Below, in pieces: positions 41,898 to 50,692 of a stretch of 64,000 nucleotides of DNA; the first letter of the stretch is position 1; the number at the start of each line of letters is the position of its first letter. A program made the translations under genes and the position numbers. Under the pieces are notes generated by a model, which worked only from the letters and a program-made list of their open reading frames with translations, made no database searches and was not told the origin of the DNA. Source of the DNA: Stenotrophomonas beteli (lineage in GTDB: Bacteria; Pseudomonadota; Gammaproteobacteria; Xanthomonadales; Xanthomonadaceae); assembly GCF_001431665.1 (NCBI RefSeq), contig NZ_LLXV01000021.1, forward strand, positions 186,001-250,000, written 5' to 3'.

Positions 41898-42905
41898 TCA
41901 CCCGCGCCGGGGCGCCGCCGTCGAACCCCGCACCATCAGGCTGAACTCCAGCGTCTGCTGAAGCGGCATATCGACGTGCTCGATGATGGCGAGCAGCAGA
42001 TTGACCGCACGCTCGCCGATCTCCCGCATCGGTTGCCGGATGGTCGTCAGCGGCGGCGTGAGGTAACGCGACGATGCCAGATCGTCGAAGCCGACGATGG
42101 ACAGGTCATCGGGCACGCGGATGCCCAGATCGCGGCAGGCCGCCAGGGCCCCCAGCGCCATCTGGTCGCTGAAGCAGAAAATCGCGGTCGGTGCGGGCGT
42201 GCTGCCCAGCAGCGCCGACGCTGCGGCATGGCCGGAATCCACCGAAAAATCGCCCGGCACGACGTTCAGCTGGCGCAGGCGACCACGCGCCCTGGCAGCC
42301 GCCCGCACTCCCTCCAGGCGCTGCTGGTGCAGAGGGTTGTCGGGCGGCCCGCCGACCACGGCGATCCGCTCGTGGCCCAGCGCGTACAGGTGCTCCATGA
42401 CCGCGCGTGCGGCGGCCGCGTTGTCGATGTGGACGCTGGGCAGCCCCAGCGCCGGGTCGAACTCGCAGCCGTTGACCACCGGTGCGGCGGCGCCCTGCTG
42501 CTGGACGATGGCGCGCGCGGTGGGCGGCAGGCGATGCCCGAGCACGATCATGCCGTCGGCCTCATTGCGACGGAGCATCTGCGCGTAGCGCTCCTCGCGG
42601 TCGGGCTGGTCCTGGGTATCGCCCAGCAGCACCGCGTAGCCGAGCGCCTGCGCGGCGTCTTCGGCGCCCTGCAGGATCTGCGCGAAGAACGGGTTGGCGA
42701 TGTCCGGCACGGTGACCAGGATCTTGCCGCTGCGCTGGGTCTTGAGCGTCCGCGCAACCGTGTTGGGCACATAGCCCAGCGCGGCGGCGGCCTGCTCGAT
42801 GCGGGTGCGTGTGGCCGGCAATACCTTGTCCGGCCGCGAAAGCGCGCGCGACACCGTGCCGGCGGAGACGCCAACGTGCCTTGCAATGTCGTAGATGGTG
42901 GCCAT
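41898..42905 (-). CDS. LacI-family repressor of the glycoside 3-oxidation regulon
   Basis: A 335-residue regulator with an N-terminal HTH ('IYDIARHVGVSAGTVSRALS'), a hinge helix near 50-58, and a periplasmic-binding-protein-like sugar sensor domain. The start ATG at 42905 gives the standard MATIYDIAR beginning. Two identical palindromes (42971 and 51639) at the outer promoters of the following operons are its likely binding sites; one lies 65 bases upstream of its own start, so autorepression is possible. The inducer is probably a sugar or keto-sugar. Confidence 0.85.
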   Translation of the reverse strand: MATIYDIARHVGVSAGTVSRALSRPDKVLPATRTRIEQAAAALGYVPNTVARTLKTQRSGKILVTVPDIANPFFAQILQGAEDAAQALGYAVLLGDTQDQPDREERYAQMLRRNEADGMIVLGHRLPPTARAIVQQQGAAAPVVNGCEFDPALGLPSVHIDNAAAARAVMEHLYALGHERIAVVGGPPDNPLHQQRLEGVRAAARARGRLRQLNVVPGDFSVDSGHAAASALLGSTPAPTAIFCFSDQMALGALAACRDLGIRVPDDLSIVGFDDLASSRYLTPPLTTIRQPMREIGERAVNLLLAIIEHVDMPLQQTLEFSLMVRGSTAAPRRG

Positions 42906-42970
42906 GGCGTTAGTTGTCCTGTCCGCTGTGCAGTGCACAACAGCTCCTGCGTGCGCCCCTGCTAGGATAA

Positions 42971-42984
42971 TGCAATCGATTGCA
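42971..42984. promoter_or_regulatory. Operator palindrome, copy 1
   Basis: TGCAATCGATTGCA, a perfect 14-bp palindrome with central CG, the shape of LacI-family sites. It overlaps the leader 16 bases before the first gene of the rightward operon; GATAAT at 42966 could be its promoter -10 element. Confidence 0.75.
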
Positions 42985-43000
42985 TCGAGGGCGAATCCTC

Positions 43001-44053
43001 TTGAAGACGCTCAAGGGTCCAGCGCTGTTCCTGGCGCAGTTCATCGGCGACACAGCTCCTTTTGATCGACTGGACACGCTGGCCGGCTGGGCGGCGGGCC
43101 TGGGCTATTCTGGCCTACAAGTACCCACCAACGCGCCCCACCTGTTCGATCTGGCCGAGGCCGCGCGCAGCCAGGCGTACTGCGATGACATCGCCGGCAT
43201 GCTGGCCGGGCACGGCCTGCAGATCACCGAGCTGTCCACCCACCTGCAAGGGCAGCTGGTGGCCGTCCATCCCGCCTACGACAGCCTGTTCGACGGGTTC
43301 GCGCCAGCGGACAAGCGCGGCGATCCAGCGTCGCGGCAGGCCTGGGCGGTCGAGCAGCTGCTGCTGGCGGCCCAGGCCAGCCGGAACCTCGGGCTGAGCG
43401 CACATGCCACCTTCTCCGGCGCGTTGGCCTGGCCCTACTTCTACCCCTGGCCGCAGCGCCCGCACGGCCTGGTGGAAGAAGCCTTCGCCGAACTCGGCCG
43501 CCGCTGGCGGCCCATCCTCGATGCATTCGACGCCTGCGGCGTGGACCTGTGTTTCGAAATCCATCCGGGCGAAGACCTGCACGACGGCGCGACCTTCGAG
43601 CGTTTCCTCGACAGCGTCGACCAGCATCCACGCGCGAAGATCCTCTACGACCCCAGCCACCTGCTGCTGCAGCAGCTCGACTACCTCGGCTTCATCGACC
43701 GTTATCACGACCGCATCGGCATCTTCCACGTCAAGGACGCCGAGTACCGCCCCAGCGCGCGCAGCGGCGTGTATGGCGGCTACCAGGACTGGATCGATCG
43801 CCCGGGGCGGTTCCGCTCGCCGGGCGACGGCCAGATCGACTTCAAGGCGATTTTCTCGAAGTTCGCGCAGTACGACTTCCCGGGCTGGGCCGTGCTCGAA
43901 TGGGAGTGCTGCCTGAAGCACCCGGAAGACGGCGCACGCGAGGGCGCGGCCTTCATCCGCGACCACATCATCCGCGTGACCGAACGCGCCTTCGACGATT
44001 TCGCCGACAGCGGCACGGACACCGCTTCATTGCACCGCATGCTGGGAATCTGA
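43001..44053 (+). CDS. TIM-barrel sugar isomerase/epimerase-like protein (first gene of the 3-keto-glycoside operon)
   Basis: A 350-residue cytoplasmic protein of the xylose isomerase-like TIM-barrel family. Likely metal and substrate residues appear in 'DLCFEIHPGEDLHDG', 'LYDPSHLLLQQLDY', 'IFHVKDAEYRP' and 'WAVLEWECCLKHPED', where glutamates and histidines bind a divalent metal. It probably acts on keto-sugars produced by the pathway. The best start is TTG at 43001 with GAGGG nine bases upstream; no ATG is available nearby. It begins the operon under the palindromic operator. Confidence 0.8.
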   Translation: MKTLKGPALFLAQFIGDTAPFDRLDTLAGWAAGLGYSGLQVPTNAPHLFDLAEAARSQAYCDDIAGMLAGHGLQITELSTHLQGQLVAVHPAYDSLFDGFAPADKRGDPASRQAWAVEQLLLAAQASRNLGLSAHATFSGALAWPYFYPWPQRPHGLVEEAFAELGRRWRPILDAFDACGVDLCFEIHPGEDLHDGATFERFLDSVDQHPRAKILYDPSHLLLQQLDYLGFIDRYHDRIGIFHVKDAEYRPSARSGVYGGYQDWIDRPGRFRSPGDGQIDFKAIFSKFAQYDFPGWAVLEWECCLKHPEDGAREGAAFIRDHIIRVTERAFDDFADSGTDTASLHRMLGI

Positions 44054-44080
44054 GCCATTACCGCCCCGGGAGGGCAAGCC

Positions 44081-45298
44081 ATGACGCACGCCATGTCGCG
44101 CTTGGGCGCGATGATGTTCCTGCAGTTCTTCATCTGGGGCGCCTGGTTCGTGACCCTGGGTACCTACCTGGTGCAGGGCCCGCTGCAGGCCAGCGCGAGC
44201 CAGGTGGCCACGGCCTTCCTCAGCCAGTCCATCGGTGCGATCGTCGCGCCGTTCCTGGTCGGGCTGATCGCCGATCGCTACTTCGCCGCGCAGCGCATCC
44301 TTGCGGTACTGCACCTGGCCGGCGCGGTGCTGCTGTGGCTGGCCTCCACGGCGGACAGCTTCAGCGCGTTCTCCGCCTGCGTGATGGGCTACATGCTGCT
44401 GTTCATGCCGACGCTGGCGCTGGCCAACAGCGTGGCGATGCGGCACATGCAGTCACCTGAAAAGCAGTTCCCGCTGGTGCGGGTGGCCGGCAGCGTCGGC
44501 TGGATCGTCGCCGGTGTGCTGATCGGCTGGCTGGGCTGGGAGCAGGCACACCGGCTCGAACTCACCTTCCAGATGGCGGCCATGGCGTCGCTGGTGCTGG
44601 GGCTGTACGCGTTCACCCTGCCGCATACGCCGCCGCTGGCCCGGCAGCGTGACGCCGGGCTGGGGCAGATCCTGGGGCTGGATTCGCTGCGGCTGCTGAA
44701 GTCGCGCTCCTATCTTGTCTTCTTCCTGGCTTCCATCGCCATCTGCATCCCGCTGGCGTTCTACTACAACTTCACCAACCCCTACCTCAACGACCTCGGC
44801 GTACGTGGCGCTGCCGGCCTGCAATCGCTGGGCCAGGTATCGGAAGTGCTGTTGATGCTGGCCATGCCGTTCCTGTTCGTGCGGCTGGGAGTGAAGACGA
44901 TGCTGGCGGTGGGCATGGCGGCATGGGTGCTGCGCTATGCGCTGTTCGCCTTCGGCGATGCGGGCAGCGGCTTCTCGCTGCTGGTGATCGGCATCGTGCT
45001 GCACGGCATCTGCTACGACTTCTTCTTCGTCACCGGCCAGATCTACACCGATGCGCATGCCGGCCCGGACGCGCGCAGCAGCGCACAGGGTTTCATCACC
45101 CTGGCCACCTATGGCGTGGGCATGCTGATCGGCACGTTCCTGTCCGGCGCGGTGGTGGAGCACTTCACCACCGCGGCAGGGCCGGACTGGCAGCAGATCT
45201 GGCTGTTCCCGGCGGGCGTTGCGCTGGTCGTGCTGATTGCCTTCCTGCTGCTGTTCCGCGACCGGCCGCTTGCCGCGGCCGCGCCTTCCACACCCTAA
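44081..45298 (+). CDS. MFS permease, nucleoside/sugar type (NHS-like)
   Basis: A 405-residue transporter with 12 helices. 'FLQFFIWGAWFVTLGTYLV' near the start, 'LIADRYFAAQRILAVLH' and 'GICYDFFFVTGQIYTDAHA' match the nucleoside:H+ symporter group of MFS. In this operon it probably imports the keto-sugar or glycoside product rather than a nucleoside. It starts 27 bases after the isomerase gene. Confidence 0.82.
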   Translation: MTHAMSRLGAMMFLQFFIWGAWFVTLGTYLVQGPLQASASQVATAFLSQSIGAIVAPFLVGLIADRYFAAQRILAVLHLAGAVLLWLASTADSFSAFSACVMGYMLLFMPTLALANSVAMRHMQSPEKQFPLVRVAGSVGWIVAGVLIGWLGWEQAHRLELTFQMAAMASLVLGLYAFTLPHTPPLARQRDAGLGQILGLDSLRLLKSRSYLVFFLASIAICIPLAFYYNFTNPYLNDLGVRGAAGLQSLGQVSEVLLMLAMPFLFVRLGVKTMLAVGMAAWVLRYALFAFGDAGSGFSLLVIGIVLHGICYDFFFVTGQIYTDAHAGPDARSSAQGFITLATYGVGMLIGTFLSGAVVEHFTTAAGPDWQQIWLFPAGVALVVLIAFLLLFRDRPLAAAAPSTP

Positions 45299-45310
45299 GG
45301 ACGCCTGCCG

Positions 45311-46435
45311 ATGCCAACGCCTGGAATCGCCATCATCGGAACCGGCATGATCGGCGCCGTACACCACCGCGCGGCACTGCTGGCCGGCGCCCGCATCCGT
45401 GGTGTTGCGGCCTCTTCGCCGGACCGTGCACGCGAAGTCGCGCAGTCGTGGAATGTCGCGCGCGCCTATCGGGATGTCGAGGAGGTCATCGCCGATGCGC
45501 AGGTGCAGGTCGTGCACATCTGCACACCCAACCATCTGCACCGGCCGATGGCGCAGGCCGCCCTGGCAGCAGGCAAGCACGTGATCTGCGAGAAACCGCT
45601 GGCGACCACGCTGGACGATGCACAGGCGCTCGCGGCGCTGGCTGCCTCGACCGGATTGGTTGCCACGGTGCCGTTCGTCTACCGCTACCACCCGGTGGTC
45701 CGCGAGGCGCGTGCGCGCATCATGCAGGGTGAACTTGGGCCGTTGCACCTGATCCATGGCAGCTACCTGCAGGACTGGCTGCTGGACCCGGCCAGCAACA
45801 ACTGGCGGGTCGACCCGGTGCTGGGCGGCGCGTCCCGCGTGTTCGCCGACATCGGCTCGCACTGGTGCGATCTGGTGGAATGGGTCAGCGGTGAGCGCTT
45901 CGCCGAGGTCAGCGCAGCGTTCGATACCGTGATCCGAGAGCGCGGCGCCGGCACCGCACAGAGCTTCAGCACCCCGGCCGACGGCGGCGCGCTGCAGGCG
46001 GTGGCCAGCGAAGATGTGGCGATGGCGATGTTCAGGACCGGCGCCGGCACGCTGGCATCGTTGACGACCAGCCAGGTCTCGGCCGGGCGCCACAATCGTC
46101 TCTGGTTCGAGATCGATGGTGCCCGGGCCAGCGTGGCCTTCAACCAGGAAGATGCCGAGCGGCTCTGGATCGGCCGGCCCGAGCAGCGCGAGGAGATCTT
46201 CGTGCGCGGCCCGGGCGCGGGAAGTGCCGGGCAGCGCCGGTTGTCGGTGCTGCCGGCCGGGCACGCACAGGGCTATGGCGCATGCTTCGACGCATTCGTC
46301 GCTGACACCTATCGCGCCATCGACGGCGAACGTGCCGAGGGCCTGCCGACCTTCGACGACGGCGTGCGCTCAGCGCGGGTCGTCGACCGTGTCATCGCAT
46401 CAGCCAGGACACGCGCCTGGACCACCATCGACTGA
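45311..46435 (+). CDS. Gfo/Idh/MocA-family oxidoreductase
   Basis: A 374-residue NAD(P)-dependent sugar oxidoreductase. The Rossmann motif is 'IAIIGTGMIGAVHHRAAL', and the catalytic lysine is in 'HVICEKPLATT'; 'DIGSHWCDLVEWVSGE' is the C-terminal domain core. In related glycoside pathways such enzymes reduce 3-keto-glucose or a related sugar. No signal peptide, so it is cytoplasmic. It is 12 bases after the permease gene. Confidence 0.87.
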   Translation: MPTPGIAIIGTGMIGAVHHRAALLAGARIRGVAASSPDRAREVAQSWNVARAYRDVEEVIADAQVQVVHICTPNHLHRPMAQAALAAGKHVICEKPLATTLDDAQALAALAASTGLVATVPFVYRYHPVVREARARIMQGELGPLHLIHGSYLQDWLLDPASNNWRVDPVLGGASRVFADIGSHWCDLVEWVSGERFAEVSAAFDTVIRERGAGTAQSFSTPADGGALQAVASEDVAMAMFRTGAGTLASLTTSQVSAGRHNRLWFEIDGARASVAFNQEDAERLWIGRPEQREEIFVRGPGAGSAGQRRLSVLPAGHAQGYGACFDAFVADTYRAIDGERAEGLPTFDDGVRSARVVDRVIASARTRAWTTID

Positions 46436-46454
46436 ACCCTGGGAGGAACGCCTG

Positions 46455-47342
46455 ATGAAAGCCCCTGTCCGCCGGACCGCAGCGCTCGCCGTTCTGCTGC
46501 TTGCTGCCCTGCCCGCCTTTGCAGGGCAAGCCGTCGCCGCGCAGAAGCCCATCGCGGTGCAGATGTACTCGCTGCGCAATGCCGGTTCGCTCGACCAGCA
46601 GTTGAAGATCGTCCACGACGCCGGCGTCCATGCGGTGGAAACAGTCGGCACGCAGGGCGTCAGCGCCACCGAACTCAAGCAGCTGCTGGACCGTTACGCG
46701 ATCACGGCCATCTCGTCCCACGTTGCCCTGGCCGAGCTGCGCAGGGACCTCGACGGCGTGGTGGCCTTCAACCGTTCGATCGGCAACACCACGCTGGTGG
46801 TGCCCTACCTGGACGCGAAGGACCGGCCGCGCGATGCCGCAGGCTGGACCGCACTGGGCCAGGAGCTGGGTCGCCTGGCGAAACAGGTGCGCGCCCAGGG
46901 CATGCGCCTGGCCTACCACAATCACGACTTCGAACTGGTCGACGTCGACGGAAAGACCGGCCTGGAACGGTTGTTCGCCGCGGCCGGGCCCGATCTGCTG
47001 ACCGAACTGGACCTGGCCTGGGTCGCGCGCGCGGGCCTGGACCCGGCCGTGATGCTGGGCACGTTCCGCGGCCGCCTGTTCGCGGTGCACGCCAAGGACA
47101 ACGCCCCCAAGGGCCAGGCCGAAGACGAAGGTGGCTTCGCCGCCGTCGGCCAGGGCGTGCTGGACTGGAACACGATCCTGCCGGCCGCATCCGCCGCCGG
47201 CGTGCAGTGGTACATCCTCGAACACGACCAGCCACGCGATCCGGCCAAGGTGATCCAGACCGGCGCGGACTACCTGCGTGAACACCTGACCGTCAGCCCC
47301 CGGCCCGCGCACAGCGCTAGCCCGCGAAGGAGACTTGCTTGA
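46455..47342 (+). CDS. Exported TIM-barrel sugar isomerase/epimerase-like protein
   Basis: A 295-residue protein with a signal peptide (cleavage near 'AGQAVAAQKP'), so it works in the periplasm. The TIM-barrel core has 'IAVQMYSLRNAGSLDQQLK', 'LAYHNHDFELVDVDG', 'LLTELDLAWVARAGLDP' and 'WYILEHDQPRDPAK', with Glu/His residues for a metal. It may epimerise or isomerise periplasmic keto-sugars. GGAGG lies ten bases before the ATG. Its last four bases overlap the cytochrome c gene. Confidence 0.8.
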   Translation: MKAPVRRTAALAVLLLAALPAFAGQAVAAQKPIAVQMYSLRNAGSLDQQLKIVHDAGVHAVETVGTQGVSATELKQLLDRYAITAISSHVALAELRRDLDGVVAFNRSIGNTTLVVPYLDAKDRPRDAAGWTALGQELGRLAKQVRAQGMRLAYHNHDFELVDVDGKTGLERLFAAAGPDLLTELDLAWVARAGLDPAVMLGTFRGRLFAVHAKDNAPKGQAEDEGGFAAVGQGVLDWNTILPAASAAGVQWYILEHDQPRDPAKVIQTGADYLREHLTVSPRPAHSASPRRRLA

Positions 47343-47635
47343 AGACGATGCTGAAACTGGCGCTGATGCTGTGCGGCGCAACGCTTGCGACCACCGGGTG
47401 GAGCAAGGGCGATCCGGCTGCCGGCGCCAAGCTCTACAGCACAAACTGCACGGCCTGCCATGGTGCCGATCGCGCCGGCATGCCCGGGGCGTTCCCGGCG
47501 CTCACCGATATCGGCAAGCGCCTGGATGGCGCACAGATCAAGGACAAGATCAGGAAAGGTGGCGGACTGATGCCGCCGTTTCCACAGCTGTCGCAGCAGG
47601 AGATCGACGACATCGCCAGTTACCTGGCGAAGTAG
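47339..47635 (+). CDS. Periplasmic c-type cytochrome (electron acceptor of the GMC dehydrogenase)
   Basis: A 98-residue protein with a signal sequence and one heme motif CTACH (residues 37-41); Met78 in 'LMPPFPQLS' is the likely axial ligand. Single-domain cytochromes are the third partner of FAD-dependent glucose/glycoside 3-dehydrogenases. The start is probably TTG (47339), six bases after AAGGAG and overlapping the previous stop; ATG at 47348 is an alternative. Its stop lies 10 bases from the stop of the convergent DUF1080 gene. Confidence 0.85.
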   Translation: MKTMLKLALMLCGATLATTGWSKGDPAAGAKLYSTNCTACHGADRAGMPGAFPALTDIGKRLDGAQIKDKIRKGGGLMPPFPQLSQQEIDDIASYLAK

Positions 47636-47645
47636 TCGATCGGCA

Positions 47646-48404
47646 TCAGAGCTCGCGCACCCAGATATTGCGGTAGCTGACCTTCGAGTCATGCTCCTGC
47701 AGGTAGAGCGGCGCACATCCGTGCGGTGCATAGGAGGGAGGGCCGATGTACTCGGTCCTGCCCGCCACAACCGTATCGTCCTGCACCAGCACACCGTTGT
47801 GCAGCACGGTGATACGCGCGGGCGAGATGAGCCCGCCGCCCGGCGAGAAGCGCGGCGCCTTCCAGATGATGTCGTAGGCCTGCCACTGCCCCGGCGCCCG
47901 TGAGGCATTCACCCGCGGCATGGCCTGCTTGTAGATCGAGCCGGCCTGGCCGTTGGCGTAGGTCGGGTTGTTGTAGCTGTCGAGCACCTGCAGCTCGTAC
48001 AGCCCCTGCAGGAAGATGCCGCTGTTGCCGCGGTTCTGGCCGTCGAAGCCCTTGGTCCCGACAGGCGTGCGCCACTCGACATGCAGCTGGACATCGCAGA
48101 AGCTCTTCCGGGTGCGGATACCCTTGCTGCCCGGCACCACGGTCATCGCGCCGCCGGCGACGGTCCAGGGCACGCGCCCGCCCTGCTCGGACTCCCAGCG
48201 CGAAAGATCCTTCCCATCGAACAGCACGATCGCGTCGGACGGCGCGGCGCCCGCCGGCGTGGCCACGATCGCGGGCACGGGTGACCACACCTCGGTTTTC
48301 TCCGGATCGCGCGCCGGATCGGCAGCGGCCTGCGCGAACACAGGTGCGGCGGCCAGCACGCCAGCGGCGATGAACAACGGCTTGATCCTCATGACGCGTT
48401 CCAT
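47646..48404 (-). CDS. Exported 3-keto-glycoside hydrolase-like protein (DUF1080)
   Basis: A 252-residue protein with a signal peptide ('IKPLFIAAGVLAAAPVFAQA'). The beta-sandwich core has 'IVLFDGKDLSRWESE', 'DVQLHVEWRTP', 'RGNSGIFLQGLYELQVLDSY' and 'QAYDIIWKAPRF', the hallmarks of DUF1080 domain proteins now known to cleave 3-keto-glycosides. It probably splits the glycosidic bond after oxidation in the periplasm. The ATG (48402-48404) overlaps the upstream stop by one base (TGATG) and has GGGGGACC upstream; a 5-residue longer form would start at 48419. Confidence 0.85.
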   Translation of the reverse strand: MERVMRIKPLFIAAGVLAAAPVFAQAAADPARDPEKTEVWSPVPAIVATPAGAAPSDAIVLFDGKDLSRWESEQGGRVPWTVAGGAMTVVPGSKGIRTRKSFCDVQLHVEWRTPVGTKGFDGQNRGNSGIFLQGLYELQVLDSYNNPTYANGQAGSIYKQAMPRVNASRAPGQWQAYDIIWKAPRFSPGGGLISPARITVLHNGVLVQDDTVVAGRTEYIGPPSYAPHGCAPLYLQEHDSKVSYRNIWVREL

Positions 48405-48979
48405 CAGCTGGTCCCCCATGCAGGTGTACCAGGCACATAGGCCAGATCACCGTCATAGCGCCCTGGCACGGCGACGTACTGCAGCACCCCGGTCGCACCC
48501 ACCTTGGAGGTGAAGAAGCCAAAGATGGCCAACTGCTTGATCATCGTGAAGTAATGCGGCATCGCATCGCCCTCGTCGGGGGTGCCGGTCTCGGTCACGT
48601 CGGCAGGGCGTGCCCTGGCCTCCGAATCCAGAACACGCAGCAGTTGGGTGCGGGCCTCCGGGGTGAGTGACACGAAGCGGCCACCGGCGCGCTTGTCGAT
48701 GTCGGCCAGGCCGGCGCGGAACGTCGCCTGCTGCCGGGCGGTGTAGCAGTCGCTGACGAACGTCGCCATGAACGCGCCAGCGCCCGCATCCTTCGCCCCG
48801 GGTGTTCTCGTTCGCGGCAGGATGGTCTCGGCGATCTCATCCAGCATGCCGATATCGGCATCGGAAAAATGGACCGCTGCGGATGCAGCCCTTCCCTGCC
48901 CCTGCGCCAGCGCAGGCAGGCCCACCATCGCCGCTCCGGTGGCGGCGACAATCATCTTCAGCAGTTCGCGCCGATCCAT
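48404..48979 (-). CDS. Small subunit of GMC glycoside 3-dehydrogenase (gluconate 2-dehydrogenase subunit 3 family)
   Basis: A 191-residue protein with an RR-containing leader ('MDRRELLKMIVAATGAAM'), suggesting export by the Tat route. The mature part ('LDEIAETILPRTRTPGAKDA', 'FMATFVSDCYTARQQATFR') is the subunit 3/LacB-type family that is needed to mature and export the flavin subunit. ATG 48979 overlaps the GMC stop in TGATG, and GGGGA lies seven bases before it. It therefore belongs to the same transcript as the GMC subunit. Confidence 0.85.
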   Translation of the reverse strand: MDRRELLKMIVAATGAAMVGLPALAQGQGRAASAAVHFSDADIGMLDEIAETILPRTRTPGAKDAGAGAFMATFVSDCYTARQQATFRAGLADIDKRAGGRFVSLTPEARTQLLRVLDSEARARPADVTETGTPDEGDAMPHYFTMIKQLAIFGFFTSKVGATGVLQYVAVPGRYDGDLAYVPGTPAWGTS

Positions 48980-50664
48980 CACAGGTTCCCCGCTTTCAGT
49001 TCGCGCACGGCGTGGTCGGCCGCGCGCGCGGTCAGCGCCATGTAGGTCAGCGAGGGGTTCACGCAGGCGCTGGAGGTCATGCAGGCACCGTCGGTCACAT
49101 AGACATTGGGCGCATCCCAGACCTGGTTGTGCGCATTCAATACCGAGCTTTTCCGATCACGTCCCATGCGCGCGGTCCCCATCTCGTGGATGCCCTTGCC
49201 CGGGGCATAGTCGTTGTCGTGCATCTTCACGTCCTTGACGCCAGCCGCCTCCAGCATCTCGGCGGCGTCGGCGGCCATGTCCTTGCGCATGGCCAGTTCG
49301 TTGGCGCGCATGGACACATCCATCGCCAGCACCGGCAGCCCCCACTTGTCCTTGCGCTCGCGGTCCAGGCGGATCGTGTTGTCGTGGTGCGGCAGCATCT
49401 CGCCGAAACCGGTCATGCCGATCCGCCAGTCACCCGGCACGGTCAGTGCCTCCTTCAGATCGGCACCGATGTTGAGCTCGGCGATCTCGCGCGACCAGCC
49501 GGTGCGGCTGGCACCGCCCTGGTAGCCGAACCCGCGCAGGTAACCGCGCTTGTCGGCAGCGACGTTGCGGAACCGCGGAATGTAGAAGCCGCAGGGACGG
49601 CGGCCGAAGTAGTACTTGTCCTCGTAACCCTCGACCCGGCCCGAGGCACCCGCACCGAAATGATGGTCCATCACGTTGTGCCCGAGCTCCCCCGACGAGG
49701 AGCCCAGCCCGCCATCCCACACATCGGTGGCCGAGTTCATCAGCAGCCAGGTCGAGTTGAAGGACGATGCATTGAGGAAGATGACCTTGGCCGTGTACTG
49801 GTAGGTCTGGCCGGTTTCGGCGTCGATGACCTCCACGCCGCGGGCGCGCTGGCGGTCCTTGTCGTAGAGCACTTCCTTGACGATCGAGAACGGCCGCAGC
49901 GTCAGGTTGCCGGTCTTCATCGCCGCCGGCAGCGTCGCCGCCTGGGTCGAGAAGTAGGCGCCGAACGGGCAGCCCAGGATGCACTTGTTGCGGTACTGGC
50001 AGTTGACGCGGCCCTGCTCGGGCATCGGCTTTGTGATGTTGGCGGTGCGCGAGTGGATCATGTGCCGCGTTCCGCCAAACGCCTTCCTGATCCGCGCCGC
50101 CACATCCTTCTCGACGATGTTCAACGGGATCGGCGGCAGGAACTCACCGTCCGGCAGCACATCCAGCCCCTCGCGCGTGCCGGCGATGCCGGCGAATCGC
50201 TCCACGTGGTCATACCAGGGCGCGATATCGGCGTAGCGGATCGGCCAGTCGGTGGCGATGCCCTCCTTCAGGTTCGCCTCGAAATCCAGATCGGAGAAGC
50301 GATAGCTCTGGCGCCCCCACATCAGCGAGCGGCCGCCCACGTGGTAGCCACGGAACCAGTCGAACCGCCTGGTCTCGATATAGGGCGATTCCTGCTCGTT
50401 GGCCCACATCCCCTGCAGGTTCTCGGCCAGGCCGTAATCGCGCATCAGCACCGGGAACTCGGCCTTCATCGCCTGCGTCGGCCGGTTGCGGTGCGGGAAG
50501 TCCCACGCCTCCTTCATCGCGTTGACGTAGTCCTTGACGTGCTCGATGTTGCGACCGCGTTCGAGCATCAGGACTTTCAGCCCCTTTTCGGTCAGTTCCT
50601 TTGCCGCCCAACCGCCACTGATTCCCGAGCCAACAACGATGGCGTCGTAGTGATTATCTGCCAT
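48979..50664 (-). CDS. GMC-family FAD dehydrogenase, glycoside 3-dehydrogenase catalytic subunit
   Basis: A 561-residue flavoprotein. The FAD-binding motif is 'YDAIVVGSGISGGWAAKEL', and the C-terminal GMC signature has the catalytic His/Asn region 'GKGIHEMGTARMG' and 'ACVNPSLTYMALTARAADH'. A cysteine pair 'YRNKCILGCPFGAYF' is found as in 3-dehydrogenases of this group. With the small subunit and the cytochrome it should oxidise the C3 hydroxyl of sugars or glycosides in the periplasm. It lacks its own signal and likely travels with the Tat-targeted small subunit. The ATG at 50664 follows GGTGAG. Confidence 0.87.
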   Translation of the reverse strand: MADNHYDAIVVGSGISGGWAAKELTEKGLKVLMLERGRNIEHVKDYVNAMKEAWDFPHRNRPTQAMKAEFPVLMRDYGLAENLQGMWANEQESPYIETRRFDWFRGYHVGGRSLMWGRQSYRFSDLDFEANLKEGIATDWPIRYADIAPWYDHVERFAGIAGTREGLDVLPDGEFLPPIPLNIVEKDVAARIRKAFGGTRHMIHSRTANITKPMPEQGRVNCQYRNKCILGCPFGAYFSTQAATLPAAMKTGNLTLRPFSIVKEVLYDKDRQRARGVEVIDAETGQTYQYTAKVIFLNASSFNSTWLLMNSATDVWDGGLGSSSGELGHNVMDHHFGAGASGRVEGYEDKYYFGRRPCGFYIPRFRNVAADKRGYLRGFGYQGGASRTGWSREIAELNIGADLKEALTVPGDWRIGMTGFGEMLPHHDNTIRLDRERKDKWGLPVLAMDVSMRANELAMRKDMAADAAEMLEAAGVKDVKMHDNDYAPGKGIHEMGTARMGRDRKSSVLNAHNQVWDAPNVYVTDGACMTSSACVNPSLTYMALTARAADHAVRELKAGNL

Positions 50665-50692
50665 GGGTTTCTCACCTGGGTGGATATCGTTT

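Noticed and set aside
41886-41915. Bidirectional terminator between acr3 and the LacI gene
   Set aside because: Only a 7-bp stem (GCGCCCC with GGGGCGC) and a 16-base loop, with no T-run on either side.
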